64,000 nt of DNA from JAAYAY01 sp964563135 (GTDB lineage: Bacteria > Planctomycetota > Planctomycetia > Pirellulales > Thermoguttaceae). The stretch lies in the NCBI GenBank assembly GCA_964563135.1, contig CAZLWV010000018.1, positions 1-64,000 on the forward strand, read 5' to 3'. The notes beneath the pieces are model-generated. The model did no database searches. It saw only the letters and a list, made by a program, of their open reading frames with translations, and was not told where the DNA came from. Shown piece by piece: positions 26,070 to 34,418 of the stretch; the first letter of the stretch is position 1, and each line of letters opens with the position of its first letter. Position numbers and translations under genes: made by a program.

Positions 26070-27559
26070 ACCAGAAACAGAACTTCGCGTTCTACGATGG
26101 ACTGATCCAGAACTACCTGGAGAAGCAGGCGACACCCGCGGAGGAGAAACAGTTCCGTCTCCTCCTGGGCGAGGAGACGTTTCGCCGACGGGTTGCCGAG
26201 TATGCCATCGATCTGGGCTGCCTGTACTCGCAGGCTTCGCAAGGCATGCTCGACGCCACTGCGGTGGATCTGCCCGAACCCGCTGCCCGCACACGCCGGC
26301 GGGTACTGGTTGCTGCCGCCGTCGCGGCCTCGTTCCTGATCGCCGTGGCCGGACTGTGGAGATTCTGGCATCAAGGCAATTCCCCGCCCAGCATCGCCGG
26401 CGGTACTCCCGGCCCAGGCAGCCGGGGGAGCCAGACTGCAGGAGGGCCGGCCTCCGTTGGTCTGTCCCAGCCTTCGGGAATTGCGCTTGCGGAGGGCATC
26501 GCCGGCCGCGTCGTGGTATCCAGCGGTTCTGATCCCGCGAAATCGCGGGAGGTTGCTGACGGGACGGTCCTCGAGTCGGGGGACACGCTCCGCACCATTG
26601 GTGAGAATAGTTTCGCGGTGGTCAAGTTTCACGATGGCACGATACTCACTGTCACTGCGGAATCGCAACTGACCTGCAAAGAGGTGAACAGCCAGAAGAG
26701 GGTCGGTATTCCCACCGGCGAAGTCGTGGCCCAGGTCGCTCGGCAGAAGGAATCCTGCCCGATGGTCATCACCACGTCCAATGCGGAAGCGGAGGTCCTG
26801 GGAACCAAACTCACCATGTACACCGACGTTGCCCTCACGGAGTTGGCAGTACACGAGGGAAAAGTGCTGTTCCGGCGAATTGCCGACGGCCAGGCCGTCA
26901 ATGTCCTGGGGGGCGAGTGTGCCGTGGCCGCTGCCGATGCCGACCTGGCGCCCCGCCCGATTCAAGCGGCTCCCCGCGAATGGGATGCTGATTTCGAGTC
27001 GGGGCTCCCCGGGCGCTGGGGCGACGGAGTATGGGTCCCCGGCGAAAGGCTGATGGATTCGAACGGTGCGGTCCGCGCGGTGCGTCGCCCCGAAGAACAG
27101 GGCGATGAACCGGCACCGTGTTTTGTGACGACTGGCAGAAACTGGGCGCAAGGCCTGTTTCGTGTCGAAGATGACACCCACCTGAACTTCCGATACAAGC
27201 TGACGACGCCGGGCCGGTTCGTCGTCAGGGTCAATGCCCGTACTGACGGCCCCACTGCGACGTTTGTCGGTACTTTTGTATACCAGCGTCACGAGATGTG
27301 GGAAATCCCGCGCAATCAGTGGCAAACCGCGTGCATCCCTTTGAGCCAATTTCGAAAATTCGACACAAACCCATCCCGCGGTGCGGCGACAACCGAGCTG
27401 AAAACGGGCAACGTCGTGACCTTGCTCATTTTCCGCACGCAGGCGAAGGATCCGGGATTGATGATCGACCACATCTGGGTCACACGCGGCTCGCCTGAAT
27501 CGGCCAGCGTTCTTGGCCCTTCGGAGTTGCCGGGTGACGTCAAGAGCACCACGCCCTGA
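26066..27559 (+). CDS. FecR-like membrane protein (second copy)
   Basis: A 497-residue protein aligned along its length with the frameshifted paralogue at 23600. It has an N-terminal helix (LIQNYLEKQATPAEEKQFRL), a membrane span (VLVAAAVAASFLIAVAGLW), a Gly/Ser-rich linker, a FecR-like domain (SGDTLRTIGENSFAVVKFHD, VVAQVARQKESCP) and a C-terminal beta-rich domain (NWAQGLFRVEDDTHLNFRYK, DPGLMIDHIWVTRG). By analogy with FecR and planctomycete sigma/anti-sigma pairs, the cytoplasmic N-terminus may hold or license the ECF factor while the outer domain senses a ligand. The 4-bp overlap with the sigma gene supports this. Direct binding is not shown. Confidence 0.82.
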   Translation: MNQKQNFAFYDGLIQNYLEKQATPAEEKQFRLLLGEETFRRRVAEYAIDLGCLYSQASQGMLDATAVDLPEPAARTRRRVLVAAAVAASFLIAVAGLWRFWHQGNSPPSIAGGTPGPGSRGSQTAGGPASVGLSQPSGIALAEGIAGRVVVSSGSDPAKSREVADGTVLESGDTLRTIGENSFAVVKFHDGTILTVTAESQLTCKEVNSQKRVGIPTGEVVAQVARQKESCPMVITTSNAEAEVLGTKLTMYTDVALTELAVHEGKVLFRRIADGQAVNVLGGECAVAAADADLAPRPIQAAPREWDADFESGLPGRWGDGVWVPGERLMDSNGAVRAVRRPEEQGDEPAPCFVTTGRNWAQGLFRVEDDTHLNFRYKLTTPGRFVVRVNARTDGPTATFVGTFVYQRHEMWEIPRNQWQTACIPLSQFRKFDTNPSRGAATTELKTGNVVTLLIFRTQAKDPGLMIDHIWVTRGSPESASVLGPSELPGDVKSTTP

Positions 27560-27635
27560 CCCGAGGGAGAAGTGCCTCTGCCGAGAGTTGCCTGGAGCCG
27601 ATCGCAGAACTTCTGCTGCTACCAGTAGCCTCTGC

Positions 27636-27654
27636 CCAAGGGGAGCCTCCTTGG
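27636..27654. terminator. possible bidirectional hairpin between convergent genes
   Basis: CCAAGG (27636-27641) pairs with CCTTGG (27649-27654) across a 7-base loop between the convergent FecR-like and membrane-protein genes. There is no T tract, so it is weakly supported. Confidence 0.35.
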
Positions 27655-27672
27655 TGGTTGCGGCGTAGGCCT

Positions 27673-29046
27673 TTACTCCGTTTCTGAGAGCGGCTTTTCG
27701 CCGTTGACCACCGGCGCCCCCGCCTCGTCTTTGCCGATCTCGGGAAGGTCGGATGCAGCATCGTTGCCTCCCGCATCCTCGAGATACACCTCGTCGATCT
27801 CGGTGTCGTCGACGTCCCGACGCAGCAGAAGGTATATCCCGGACGCCGAAACCCAAAAATAGCTGTAGAGATAGCCCACCGCGAGAAGGCGGACGCAGTC
27901 GCTCCAAATGCGAATCAACAGATCACCCAGCCAGCCGACGTGGCTGGGCGAGTCGCCATTGGAAAACTTGTAGAAAACGCCAGACGCAGGAACTGGGCGA
28001 GGTGTCTCCTGTTTCGACTCCGGCTGTGCAGCCCCCTTCACCGCCGGCTCGGCCGTAGCCGCGAACTGTCCCCCGGATCCCCAACAGGCGGCCCCCTGCG
28101 TCAGTCCGATGAGGGTCTGGGCGAACCCAAATACCACCAGCCACCCCAGAATTCCCACCACCGTGACGAGCACGGCATAGAAGAAGTAATGGAGCGGACG
28201 CTGGAAGACGTAGGCATAACTTCGGCTCAGAGCGTCGAAACTGTCGGTGCCCTCGGTGCTGATTGTGGCAAACATCAGAGGCCAGCCGAAGGCTAGTCCC
28301 GCCAGGAGCAGTACCATCAGGAACCCGCCGGCGAGGACCAGCGGCCACACGATTCCGGCCACCAAGAGACCGAGATTCCATCGCATGAGAAGCAGCCCGA
28401 AGACGGCGATGAGCAATACACCTACAAGCACGAAGAGGAAGGGGAACAGGGGGGCCCACGCATAGGCCCTCCAGCGAGCCTTGGCATAGCCGATCATCCC
28501 TCCCCAACCGACTCTCTCCCCGCAGGCCAACTGCACGGCTGCGGCACGCGTTACCGCCCCGCCTGCCAGCGCCCAGACGACCAACGCCCACAACGCACAA
28601 AGGAGAGAGTAGGCCAGTCTGCTCGCCTGAAACTCCCGGCCTGGCCCGAGGTTGAGAGAAAATGCCTGGCGGAACGGCCGGCTCAGATGCTCCCACGTGC
28701 CGACAATCGGATTGCTGTTGCGATAGCTGATCGAGCCGTCGAGGTCAGCCGATCCAGGCGCACTCCATTTCTGCAACCAGGGCACGGCTCCCGCGCTGTC
28801 GGCCACGGCCACAAGCGCGTTCCAAGGACAGCCGTTGCACGCGCTGTGCTGCGCGGCGATCTCGGCATTTCCCGAGAAGAACAGGCCGATCAGGGACCAC
28901 CCGAGGATGGTGACCAGCGCGGCGATGCTCGAGAGCAGGAGGGGACGCAGTCCGATCGATATTCGGAAGCATCGGAACAGAAGAAGCCAGGGGAAAAGCT
29001 CCGACCAGGCCACCGCACGCAAGGTTCCGCGATCGTCCTCAATCAT
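27673..29046 (-). CDS. multipass membrane protein of unknown function
   Basis: A 457-residue integral membrane protein with about six to eight hydrophobic helices, for example PLLLSSIAALVTILGWSLIG, FPFLFVLVGVLLIAVFGLLL, VLAGGFLMVLLLAGLAFGWP and YAVLVTVVGILGWLVVFGFA. A soluble loop (residues 80-150) has CNGCPW. A cytoplasmic or periplasmic loop of about 50 residues and an acidic tail (DVDDTEIDEVYLEDAGGNDA) end the chain. No catalytic motif was recognised; it resembles conserved planctomycete membrane proteins of unknown role. The start is ATG 29046, with GGAGG 10 nt upstream. It is on the same strand as the chaperone block but separated from it by about 290 bp. Confidence 0.7.
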   Translation of the reverse strand: MIEDDRGTLRAVAWSELFPWLLLFRCFRISIGLRPLLLSSIAALVTILGWSLIGLFFSGNAEIAAQHSACNGCPWNALVAVADSAGAVPWLQKWSAPGSADLDGSISYRNSNPIVGTWEHLSRPFRQAFSLNLGPGREFQASRLAYSLLCALWALVVWALAGGAVTRAAAVQLACGERVGWGGMIGYAKARWRAYAWAPLFPFLFVLVGVLLIAVFGLLLMRWNLGLLVAGIVWPLVLAGGFLMVLLLAGLAFGWPLMFATISTEGTDSFDALSRSYAYVFQRPLHYFFYAVLVTVVGILGWLVVFGFAQTLIGLTQGAACWGSGGQFAATAEPAVKGAAQPESKQETPRPVPASGVFYKFSNGDSPSHVGWLGDLLIRIWSDCVRLLAVGYLYSYFWVSASGIYLLLRRDVDDTEIDEVYLEDAGGNDAASDLPEIGKDEAGAPVVNGEKPLSETE

Positions 29047-29336
29047 GGCACTCAACCTCCCGGCAACCAAGGTGCATCTTGCAGCGATTTGGGATCGTTC
29101 GAGAGACGACTGTCCGGTATTCCCCACCAAGCATCACGCCCAGTTGCCGTGGCTCCGGCGGGAAGGGGGACAATTGCCTCTCAAAAGATCCTTGCTTCGA
29201 CAGTCCCCGGCATTATACGAGGTGGCAAAGGTTCTGCAAGCAGCACCCGTCCGCAGGAGAAACGCTGGGCAGTGGCCGCCACTTGGCTTTCTTTTCTCTG
29301 CCCTGAGAACCAGCCCGCCGGCTGCAGCGAACTGGA

Positions 29337-29531
29337 TCAGCCGATGCCGTGCAGGCCCGGCGTATCGATCCCTTCCGGACTCTCCTCCTCGGGTTCCCAG
29401 GGAAGACCGTACTCCTCGTTGAGCCAGCGGTTTGCGTCGATGCCCTTGCACCGCCGGCTGCAGAACGGCATCGCCCGGCTCCGTTCCGGATCGAACAATG
29501 CACCGCAGATCGAGCAACGCATTTCGCTCAT
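29337..29531 (-). CDS. yacG: YacG-type zinc protein (DNA gyrase inhibitor family)
   Basis: A 64-residue zinc finger protein. The family pattern is present: MRCSICGALFDP, then PFCSRRCKGIDANRWLNEEY and an acidic tail (GLPWEPEEESPEG). YacG binds zinc through four Cys and in Escherichia coli inhibits DNA gyrase. The start is taken at ATG 29531 (MSEMRC); an in-frame TTG at 29546 or ATG at 29522 are alternatives, and none has a strong ribosome site. It lies 66 bp downstream of the FmdB-like gene on the same strand, so an operon with the chaperone genes is possible. Confidence 0.8.
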   Translation of the reverse strand: MSEMRCSICGALFDPERSRAMPFCSRRCKGIDANRWLNEEYGLPWEPEEESPEGIDTPGLHGIG

Positions 29532-29597
29532 ACCGGGAAGGCCCAAGGAACGTGTTCTCGGGGTCGGACCTGAAAACGTCTTTCCGCCCTGCCTCCA

Positions 29598-29879
29598 TCA
29601 GTCCTTGCTGGAGGATGAGGCACTCTTCTCAGCGGAGGACGATTTCGTCTCGCTCTTCGACGACTTCTCGGCCTCAGCGCCCTTGCGATAGGATTCGCTC
29701 CGATAGTCGGTCTTGTAGAAGCCGGACCCCTTGAAGACAATTGCCGCGCCCGTGCCGAACAGGCGGCGCAGCTTCAGCCGTCCGCACGCCGGGCACTTCC
29801 GCTTGGCGTTTTCGGTGATCGACTGAAATAGTTCGAACTCGTGTTCGCACGCGTCGCAAACGTAGTCGTAGGTTGGCAT
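29598..29879 (-). CDS. FmdB-family zinc ribbon protein
   Basis: A 93-residue protein with the FmdB signature: MPTYDYVCDACEHEFELFQS, KRKCPACGRLKLRRLFGTG and FKGSGFYKTDYRS. Two CxxC pairs form one zinc ribbon. The Ser/Lys-rich tail (KSSSAEKSASSSSKD) is low complexity. The family was named for a proposed regulator of formamidase but is found widely and its role is unknown. It is next to grpE, 54 bp away, on the same strand. Confidence 0.88.
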   Translation of the reverse strand: MPTYDYVCDACEHEFELFQSITENAKRKCPACGRLKLRRLFGTGAAIVFKGSGFYKTDYRSESYRKGAEAEKSSKSETKSSSAEKSASSSSKD

Positions 29880-29933
29880 GGTGGATCAGTTCCTCATATT
29901 CACGGGGGGACGCGGCCCGGCGCGTCCGGCTAC

Positions 29934-30632
29934 TCACGGTTGCGGTTCGTCCGGCAACTCACATCCGGCCGGCATTTCCTGGCTTTCATCCTTCTCTCCG
30001 CTCGACTCGGACTGTTCCGGGGCGGGAGGTGCCGTCGACACGACAACCTGGGACGGACGCACGACGCGGTCGTGCAGGGTGAATCCGACCTGCGTCACAT
30101 GGAGCACAGTTCCGGCCGGGTGATCGGCCGAAGGCATCTGGGAAATCGCTTCATGAAGATTCGGATCGAACGGCTGGCCAGCGGCCTCGATCTTCAGGCA
30201 ATGGAAGCGTTCCAGCACGGTCTCCAATTGCGTGCGGACCATCTGGAAACCTTCGAGCAGCAAGCCCGCCTCGCCGGCCTTCTGCGCCGCGTCGGCGGCG
30301 CGTCCCATGTTGTCCCAGATCGGCAGCAGTTCGCGAAGAAGATCGAGGTTGGCGTAGCGCCGCTCTTCCGCCATCTGGCGATTGCTGCGACGGCGGAAGT
30401 TCTCCAGTTCGGCGGAACTGCGAAGCGCGCGGTTCTGGGCTTCTTCCAGTTCCGCCTGCAACCTGCCGAGATCGGCGGCCAGATGATTTGCGACCGATTC
30501 GGCGTCGATGGCGGAATCGTTGGCCACCGCTTCCTCGGCGGCTGTATCTTGCGACACGCCGGCCTCGATCGGTTCGTCCTGCGGCGAACTGCCGGGTGGC
30601 GGAGCGGGTTTGGGTGTTTCCTCTTGTGACAC
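29934..30632 (-). CDS. grpE: nucleotide exchange factor GrpE
   Basis: A 232-residue co-chaperone that promotes ADP release from DnaK. An acidic, Pro-rich N-terminus is followed by the long dimerising helix (LQAELEEAQNRALRSSAELE, NFRRRSNRQMAEERRYANLD), LLRELLPIWDNMGRA and the beta wing (GQPFDPNLHEAI, GTVLHVTQVGFTLHDRVVRP). A GTG at 30632 is the start, with GAGGT upstream. dnaJ lies 428 bp upstream on the same strand; dnaK is not in the window. The C-terminal tail (PEQSESSGEKDESQEMPAG) is longer than usual. A dispersed three-hairpin repeat lies about 140 bp before the start. Confidence 0.93.
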   Translation of the reverse strand: MSQEETPKPAPPPGSSPQDEPIEAGVSQDTAAEEAVANDSAIDAESVANHLAADLGRLQAELEEAQNRALRSSAELENFRRRSNRQMAEERRYANLDLLRELLPIWDNMGRAADAAQKAGEAGLLLEGFQMVRTQLETVLERFHCLKIEAAGQPFDPNLHEAISQMPSADHPAGTVLHVTQVGFTLHDRVVRPSQVVVSTAPPAPEQSESSGEKDESQEMPAGCELPDEPQP

Positions 30633-30770
30633 GTCGTGTTACCTCAAGGCAAGTCTGGGGGAGCCGTCGGCGCCAAACCCTCGCCGCGCCAAGCTCATCC
30701 AGAGATTGTGTGATGTGTACCAGTCCGACAACAAACGCGGCCGGATGGGTTCCGTGAATCGCTGACAGAG

Positions 30771-30831
30771 CACCGGGTGGCGGGGCCGCCAGAGGACGCC
30801 GACCGACGGTCGGCCGCGAGCTACCGCTCGG
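30771..30831 (-). repeat. dispersed three-hairpin repeat, copy 2
   Basis: On the minus strand it reads CCGAGCGGTAGCTCGC, a spacer with a CCGACC/GGTCGG hairpin, then CTGGCGGCCCCGCCACCC. The two outer blocks recur at 57979-58022 (first block identical over 16 bases, second 16 of 18), where the middle hairpin is missing. Confidence 0.65.
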
Positions 30832-31003
30832 CTATCCGTGGCTTGCTTCCGTTCGGCGCCGGTCTCTGTCAAAGACTTGACGAACTCTGAGATCAACTGG
30901 TGGTGCAGCACTCTCCCGCAGGCATGGCTGTGCATGATTGGCGGTCTTATCAGCGGTTCTGAATCGGGTTGCGTGATTCCCAGAATGGGCCCTCTTCCCG
31001 GAG

Positions 31004-31024
31004 CCGCCTCCCGAAGGGTGGCGG
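31004..31024 (-). terminator. hairpin after dnaJ
   Basis: CCGCC (31004-31008) pairs with GGCGG (31020-31024), with an inner CCC/GGG stem closed by a TTC(G) loop on the minus strand. It starts 36 bp past the dnaJ stop. It is GC-rich without a T tract, so termination is likely but not certain. Confidence 0.45.
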
Positions 31025-31059
31025 CGGAGTCTGGATCTCTAAGAATCGTGCAAGTCTAT

Positions 31060-32184
31060 TCAGAAGTACTCCTTCAGTTTTGCGAAAAAGCTCTTCCTTT
31101 CGGGTGTGACGTTCTTGTGTTCGAGTTCGGCCAGTTCCCGCAGCACGGCTTCATGTTCGGGGGTCAGGGTCTTGGGTACTTCGATATACACCTGGACGAG
31201 CAGGTCCCCTCGCCCTCGATGCCGGGGGTTGGGCATCCCCCGGCCGCGAAGGCGAAAGACCTCGCCACTCGGCGTGCCCGCGGGGACCTTGAGTTCGTCG
31301 CGGCCGTCAAGGGTCGGCACTTCCAGTGTGGTCCCGAGCGCCGCCTGCGCGAAACCGATCGGGATCTGGCAGACGAGGTCGTCGCCGTTGCGATGGAACA
31401 GCGGATGCTCAGCAACCTGGATGAAGCAATAGCAGTCTCCCGGAGGCCCGCCGTCAGGGCTCGGCTCGCCCTCGCCTTGCAGCCGCAATCGCGTGCCGTT
31501 GTCGACACCGGCTGGTATGTTGATTTCACGTTGGACCCGCTGGGCGGTCAGCCCGGTCCCGCGGCAGTCCGTGCAGACGTCGCGGATGATCGTTCCCCGG
31601 CCCTGGCATGACGGGCATGTGGTCTGGACCGAGAAGATGCCGGTCGACTGCACGACCCTTCCCTGGCCGCCGCAGTAGGCACAGTGTTCGGGTTGCGTTC
31701 CTTTCTTGGCTCCGGATCCGCCGCAAGTCTCGCATTTCACGCGGCGTTTGAAGCGCACTTCCTTCGTCGCACCGCGTGCGGCCTCAAACAGGTCCAGGGT
31801 CACCTCGCACTTGACGTCGGTGCCACGCCGAACCCTGCGGCCCCGTCCGCGGCCGCCGCCGAACATGCCGCCGAAGAGGCTGTCGCCGAAAATGTCGCCA
31901 AAGGCCTCGAAGATGTCCCCCACGTCGTGGAAATGCGGTGTTCCGCCCTGGACTCCGTCGATTCCCGCGTGGCCGTAGCGGTCGTAACGGGCACGCTTCT
32001 CGGAATTGTTGAGGACTTCAAACGCCTCCGCAGCCTCCTTGAAACGCTCGATGGCTTCCTCATCCCCGGGATTGCGGTCCGGGTGGTACTTCATGGCCGC
32101 TTTGCGATAGGCTTCGGCGATCTCTTTCTCGGTCGCCGAGCGTTCCACGCCGAGCACTTCGTAGTAGTCGCGTTTTTCGGCCAT
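31060..32184 (-). CDS. dnaJ: chaperone DnaJ
   Basis: A 374-residue full-length type I DnaJ. The J domain (residues 1-70) has the YHPDRNPGD catalytic HPD. A Gly/Phe region (GGGRGRGRRVRRG) follows, then four zinc motifs (CETCGGSGAKKG, CAYCGGQGRV, CPSCQGRGTI and CTDCRGTGL) and a C-terminal substrate-binding region (VCQIPIGFAQAALGTTLEVP). It delivers clients to DnaK and stimulates its ATPase. It sits between groEL1 and grpE on the same strand, with terminator-like hairpins on both sides. The gene probably has its own promoter after the 32227 hairpin. Confidence 0.96.
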   Translation of the reverse strand: MAEKRDYYEVLGVERSATEKEIAEAYRKAAMKYHPDRNPGDEEAIERFKEAAEAFEVLNNSEKRARYDRYGHAGIDGVQGGTPHFHDVGDIFEAFGDIFGDSLFGGMFGGGRGRGRRVRRGTDVKCEVTLDLFEAARGATKEVRFKRRVKCETCGGSGAKKGTQPEHCAYCGGQGRVVQSTGIFSVQTTCPSCQGRGTIIRDVCTDCRGTGLTAQRVQREINIPAGVDNGTRLRLQGEGEPSPDGGPPGDCYCFIQVAEHPLFHRNGDDLVCQIPIGFAQAALGTTLEVPTLDGRDELKVPAGTPSGEVFRLRGRGMPNPRHRGRGDLLVQVYIEVPKTLTPEHEAVLRELAELEHKNVTPERKSFFAKLKEYF

Positions 32185-32226
32185 GGAAAGTGCTTTTGCA
32201 GGGGCCTTGCGGCAAATGAGGCGAAA

Positions 32227-32255
32227 CGGGCCACCTCAACTGTCGAGGTGGCCCG
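32227..32255 (-). terminator. intrinsic terminator after groEL1
   Basis: A perfect 11-bp stem (CGGGCCACCTC at 32227-32237, GAGGTGGCCCG at 32245-32255) with a 7-base loop, followed by TTTCGC on the minus strand. It is placed 26 bp after the groEL1 stop. Confidence 0.75.
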
Positions 32256-32280
32256 CTGCAATGTCACGAGAACAAGGATA

Positions 32281-33897
32281 CTAGCGCACGGCGCCTTCTG
32301 TTGCGACGCCCTTCTTGCCCTTCTCCAGGTCGGTGACCAGGGTCTCGGTCGTGAGCATCAGTCCGGCAATGCTGGCCGCGTTCTCCAAGGCGGTTCGTAC
32401 GACCTTGAGAGGGTCGATGATACCGGCCTTGAACATGTCGACATACACGCCTGTGGCCGCGTCGTAGCCGGTGTTGGTCGGCTTCTCACGCACCTCGTCG
32501 GCGATGACCGCGCCGTCAAGGCCGCAGTTGTCCGCGATCTGCTCGAGCGGCTTGCTGAGAACACGCGCGACAATGTCGATGCCGATCTTCTCGTCGCCCT
32601 TGGCACCGGACCGGGCGGCCTCGACGGCCTCGCGGCTTCGCAAGAGAGCCACCCCTCCGCCGGGAAGCACGCCTTCTTCGACGGCCGCACGCGTCGCGTG
32701 CAGTGCGTCTTCGACACGGGCCTTTGTCTGCTTCATCTCGGCTTCGGTGCTCGCCCCGACCGACACCACGGCAACGCCGCCGGAGAGCTTCGCCAGACGC
32801 TCCTGGTACTTCTCCCGGTCGTAGTCGCTCTCGGTCGTTTCGATCTGGGAGCGGAGCTGGTCGACGCGGGCCTTGATGTCGGCCTTCTTCCCGGCTCCCT
32901 CGACGATGGTCGTCGAGTCCTTGTCGACCGTGATCCGCTTGGCCTGGCCCAGGTGTTCGAGGGTCAGGTTCTCGAGCTTGATGCCGAGATCCTCGCTGAT
33001 CATGGTTCCGCCGGTCAGGATGGCGATGTCGCCCAGCATGGCCTTGCGGCGGTCGCCGAACCCCGGAGCCTTGACGGCACACACGTTGAGAACTCCGCGG
33101 AGCTTGTTGACCACGAGCATCGTCAGCGCTTCGCCGTCGATGTCCTCGGCGATGATGAGCAGGGCCCTGCCCGTCTGGCCGACCTTTTCGAGGATCGGAA
33201 TCAGATCGCGGATGCTGCTGATCTTCTTCTCGTGGATGAGGATCAGAGTGTTTTCGAGCTGGCAGTCCATCTCGGCGGTGCGATTGATAAAGTACGGCGA
33301 AAGGTAGCCCTTGTCGAACTGCATGCCCTCGACGACCTCGTAGGTCGTTTCCGCCGTCTTGCCTTCCTCCACGGTGATCACGCCGTCTTTGCCGACCTTT
33401 TCCATGGCCTCGGCCAGGAGGTTGCCGATGGCATGGTCGTTGTTGGCGCTGATGGCGCCAACATTGGCGATCTCTTCCTGCTTGGTGACGACCTTGCGCA
33501 TGGAGATCAAGTGCTCGATGGCGGCGTCGACGCCGCGCTCGATGCCGCGGCGGATGGCAGCGGGATTGCTGCCGGCCGCGATGTTCCGCAGACCTTCCTT
33601 GAAGATCGCGCGGGCCAGCACCGTGGCCGTCGTCGTGCCGTCCCCCGCGATGTCGGAGGTCTTGGAAGCCACCTCGTTCACGAGCTTGGCCCCCATATTC
33701 TCGAAGCGGTCCTCCAGCTCGATTTCCTTGCTGACCGTCACGCCGTCCTTGGTGACTGTCGGGCCACCAAACGACTTGTCGAGGATCACGTTGCGCCCCG
33801 TCGGGCCCATGGTGACCGCGACCGCATCGGCCAGCTTCTCAACGCCCTGCAGCATGCGTTTGCGGGCTTGCTCATCAAATAGAAGTTGCTTTGCCAC
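32281..33897 (-). CDS. groL: 60 kDa chaperonin GroEL, paralogue 1
   Basis: A 538-residue chaperonin. Family blocks are present: AVTMGPTGRNVILDKSFGGP, SDIAGDGTTTATVLARAIF, VEEGVLPGGGVALLRS and GYDAATGVYVDMFKAGIIDP. It starts at GTG 33897 with AAGGA upstream. Unlike the second copy it lacks a Gly-Met tail and ends GKKGVATEGAVR. Bacterial chaperonins with a changed tail may have different clients or ring behaviour. It is the last gene of a groEL2-groES-groEL1 run, with a strong terminator after it. No CIRCE (HrcA) element was found in front. Confidence 0.95.
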   Translation of the reverse strand: MAKQLLFDEQARKRMLQGVEKLADAVAVTMGPTGRNVILDKSFGGPTVTKDGVTVSKEIELEDRFENMGAKLVNEVASKTSDIAGDGTTTATVLARAIFKEGLRNIAAGSNPAAIRRGIERGVDAAIEHLISMRKVVTKQEEIANVGAISANNDHAIGNLLAEAMEKVGKDGVITVEEGKTAETTYEVVEGMQFDKGYLSPYFINRTAEMDCQLENTLILIHEKKISSIRDLIPILEKVGQTGRALLIIAEDIDGEALTMLVVNKLRGVLNVCAVKAPGFGDRRKAMLGDIAILTGGTMISEDLGIKLENLTLEHLGQAKRITVDKDSTTIVEGAGKKADIKARVDQLRSQIETTESDYDREKYQERLAKLSGGVAVVSVGASTEAEMKQTKARVEDALHATRAAVEEGVLPGGGVALLRSREAVEAARSGAKGDEKIGIDIVARVLSKPLEQIADNCGLDGAVIADEVREKPTNTGYDAATGVYVDMFKAGIIDPLKVVRTALENAASIAGLMLTTETLVTDLEKGKKGVATEGAVR

Positions 33898-34004
33898 GAT
33901 GGCGGTTCCTTATGTGTACGTTGTTCTCGGAACGGCAGGACTCCGACTTGAGCCGGCCGGGCGGCAGGATTCCACGCCGCCGAGCCGGCTCGAGTTCCGC
34001 CGTG

Positions 34005-34307
34005 CTACTTGATCACCTTGGCCAAAACGTCGCTCTCGCGGAGGATCTTCACCTCGCGCCCGTCAACCTCCACGTCGCTGCCGGAGTACTTGCCGTAGAT
34101 CACCTCATCGCCGACGGCTACCGAAAGCTGGCCGCGCTCGCCACTGTCGAGCAGCTTGCCAGGGCCAACCGCCAGCACGATCCCGCGCTGCGGCTTCTCT
34201 TTGGCCGAGTCGGGAAGCACGATCCCGCCGGCGGTCTTCTCTTCGGCGGCAACCGGTTCGACAACAATACGATCATCCAACGGATTGAGATTGATATCCT
34301 TTGCCAT
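34005..34307 (-). CDS. groES: 10 kDa co-chaperonin GroES
   Basis: A 100-residue co-chaperonin. The N-terminus NPLDDRIVVEPVAAEEKTAG includes the start of the mobile loop, followed by GIVLPDSAKEKPQRGIVLAV and VGDEVIYGKYSGSDVEVDG. The start is at ATG 34307 (MAKDINLN), since the upstream extension has no homology. It is flanked by two GroEL genes on the same strand (108 bp to groEL1, 112 bp to groEL2), so one GroES probably serves both. Confidence 0.94.
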   Translation of the reverse strand: MAKDINLNPLDDRIVVEPVAAEEKTAGGIVLPDSAKEKPQRGIVLAVGPGKLLDSGERGQLSVAVGDEVIYGKYSGSDVEVDGREVKILRESDVLAKVIK

Positions 34308-34418
34308 GGTCTGAACCCTCGTGTATTGATGGATACGTTTCTGTCTTGGATCGGAAACCAACCGGCCGCGGCCACCTGCCGCGTCCGACTGCTGACTTTC
34401 GTGCACGACGCGGGAGGA

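Larger units (their letters stand above)
30633..31059. other. grpE-dnaJ spacer
   Basis: It contains a hairpin just past dnaJ (31004-31024) and a dispersed repeat (30771-30831). No gene is supported. A separate grpE promoter is expected here but no box is clear. Confidence 0.4.
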
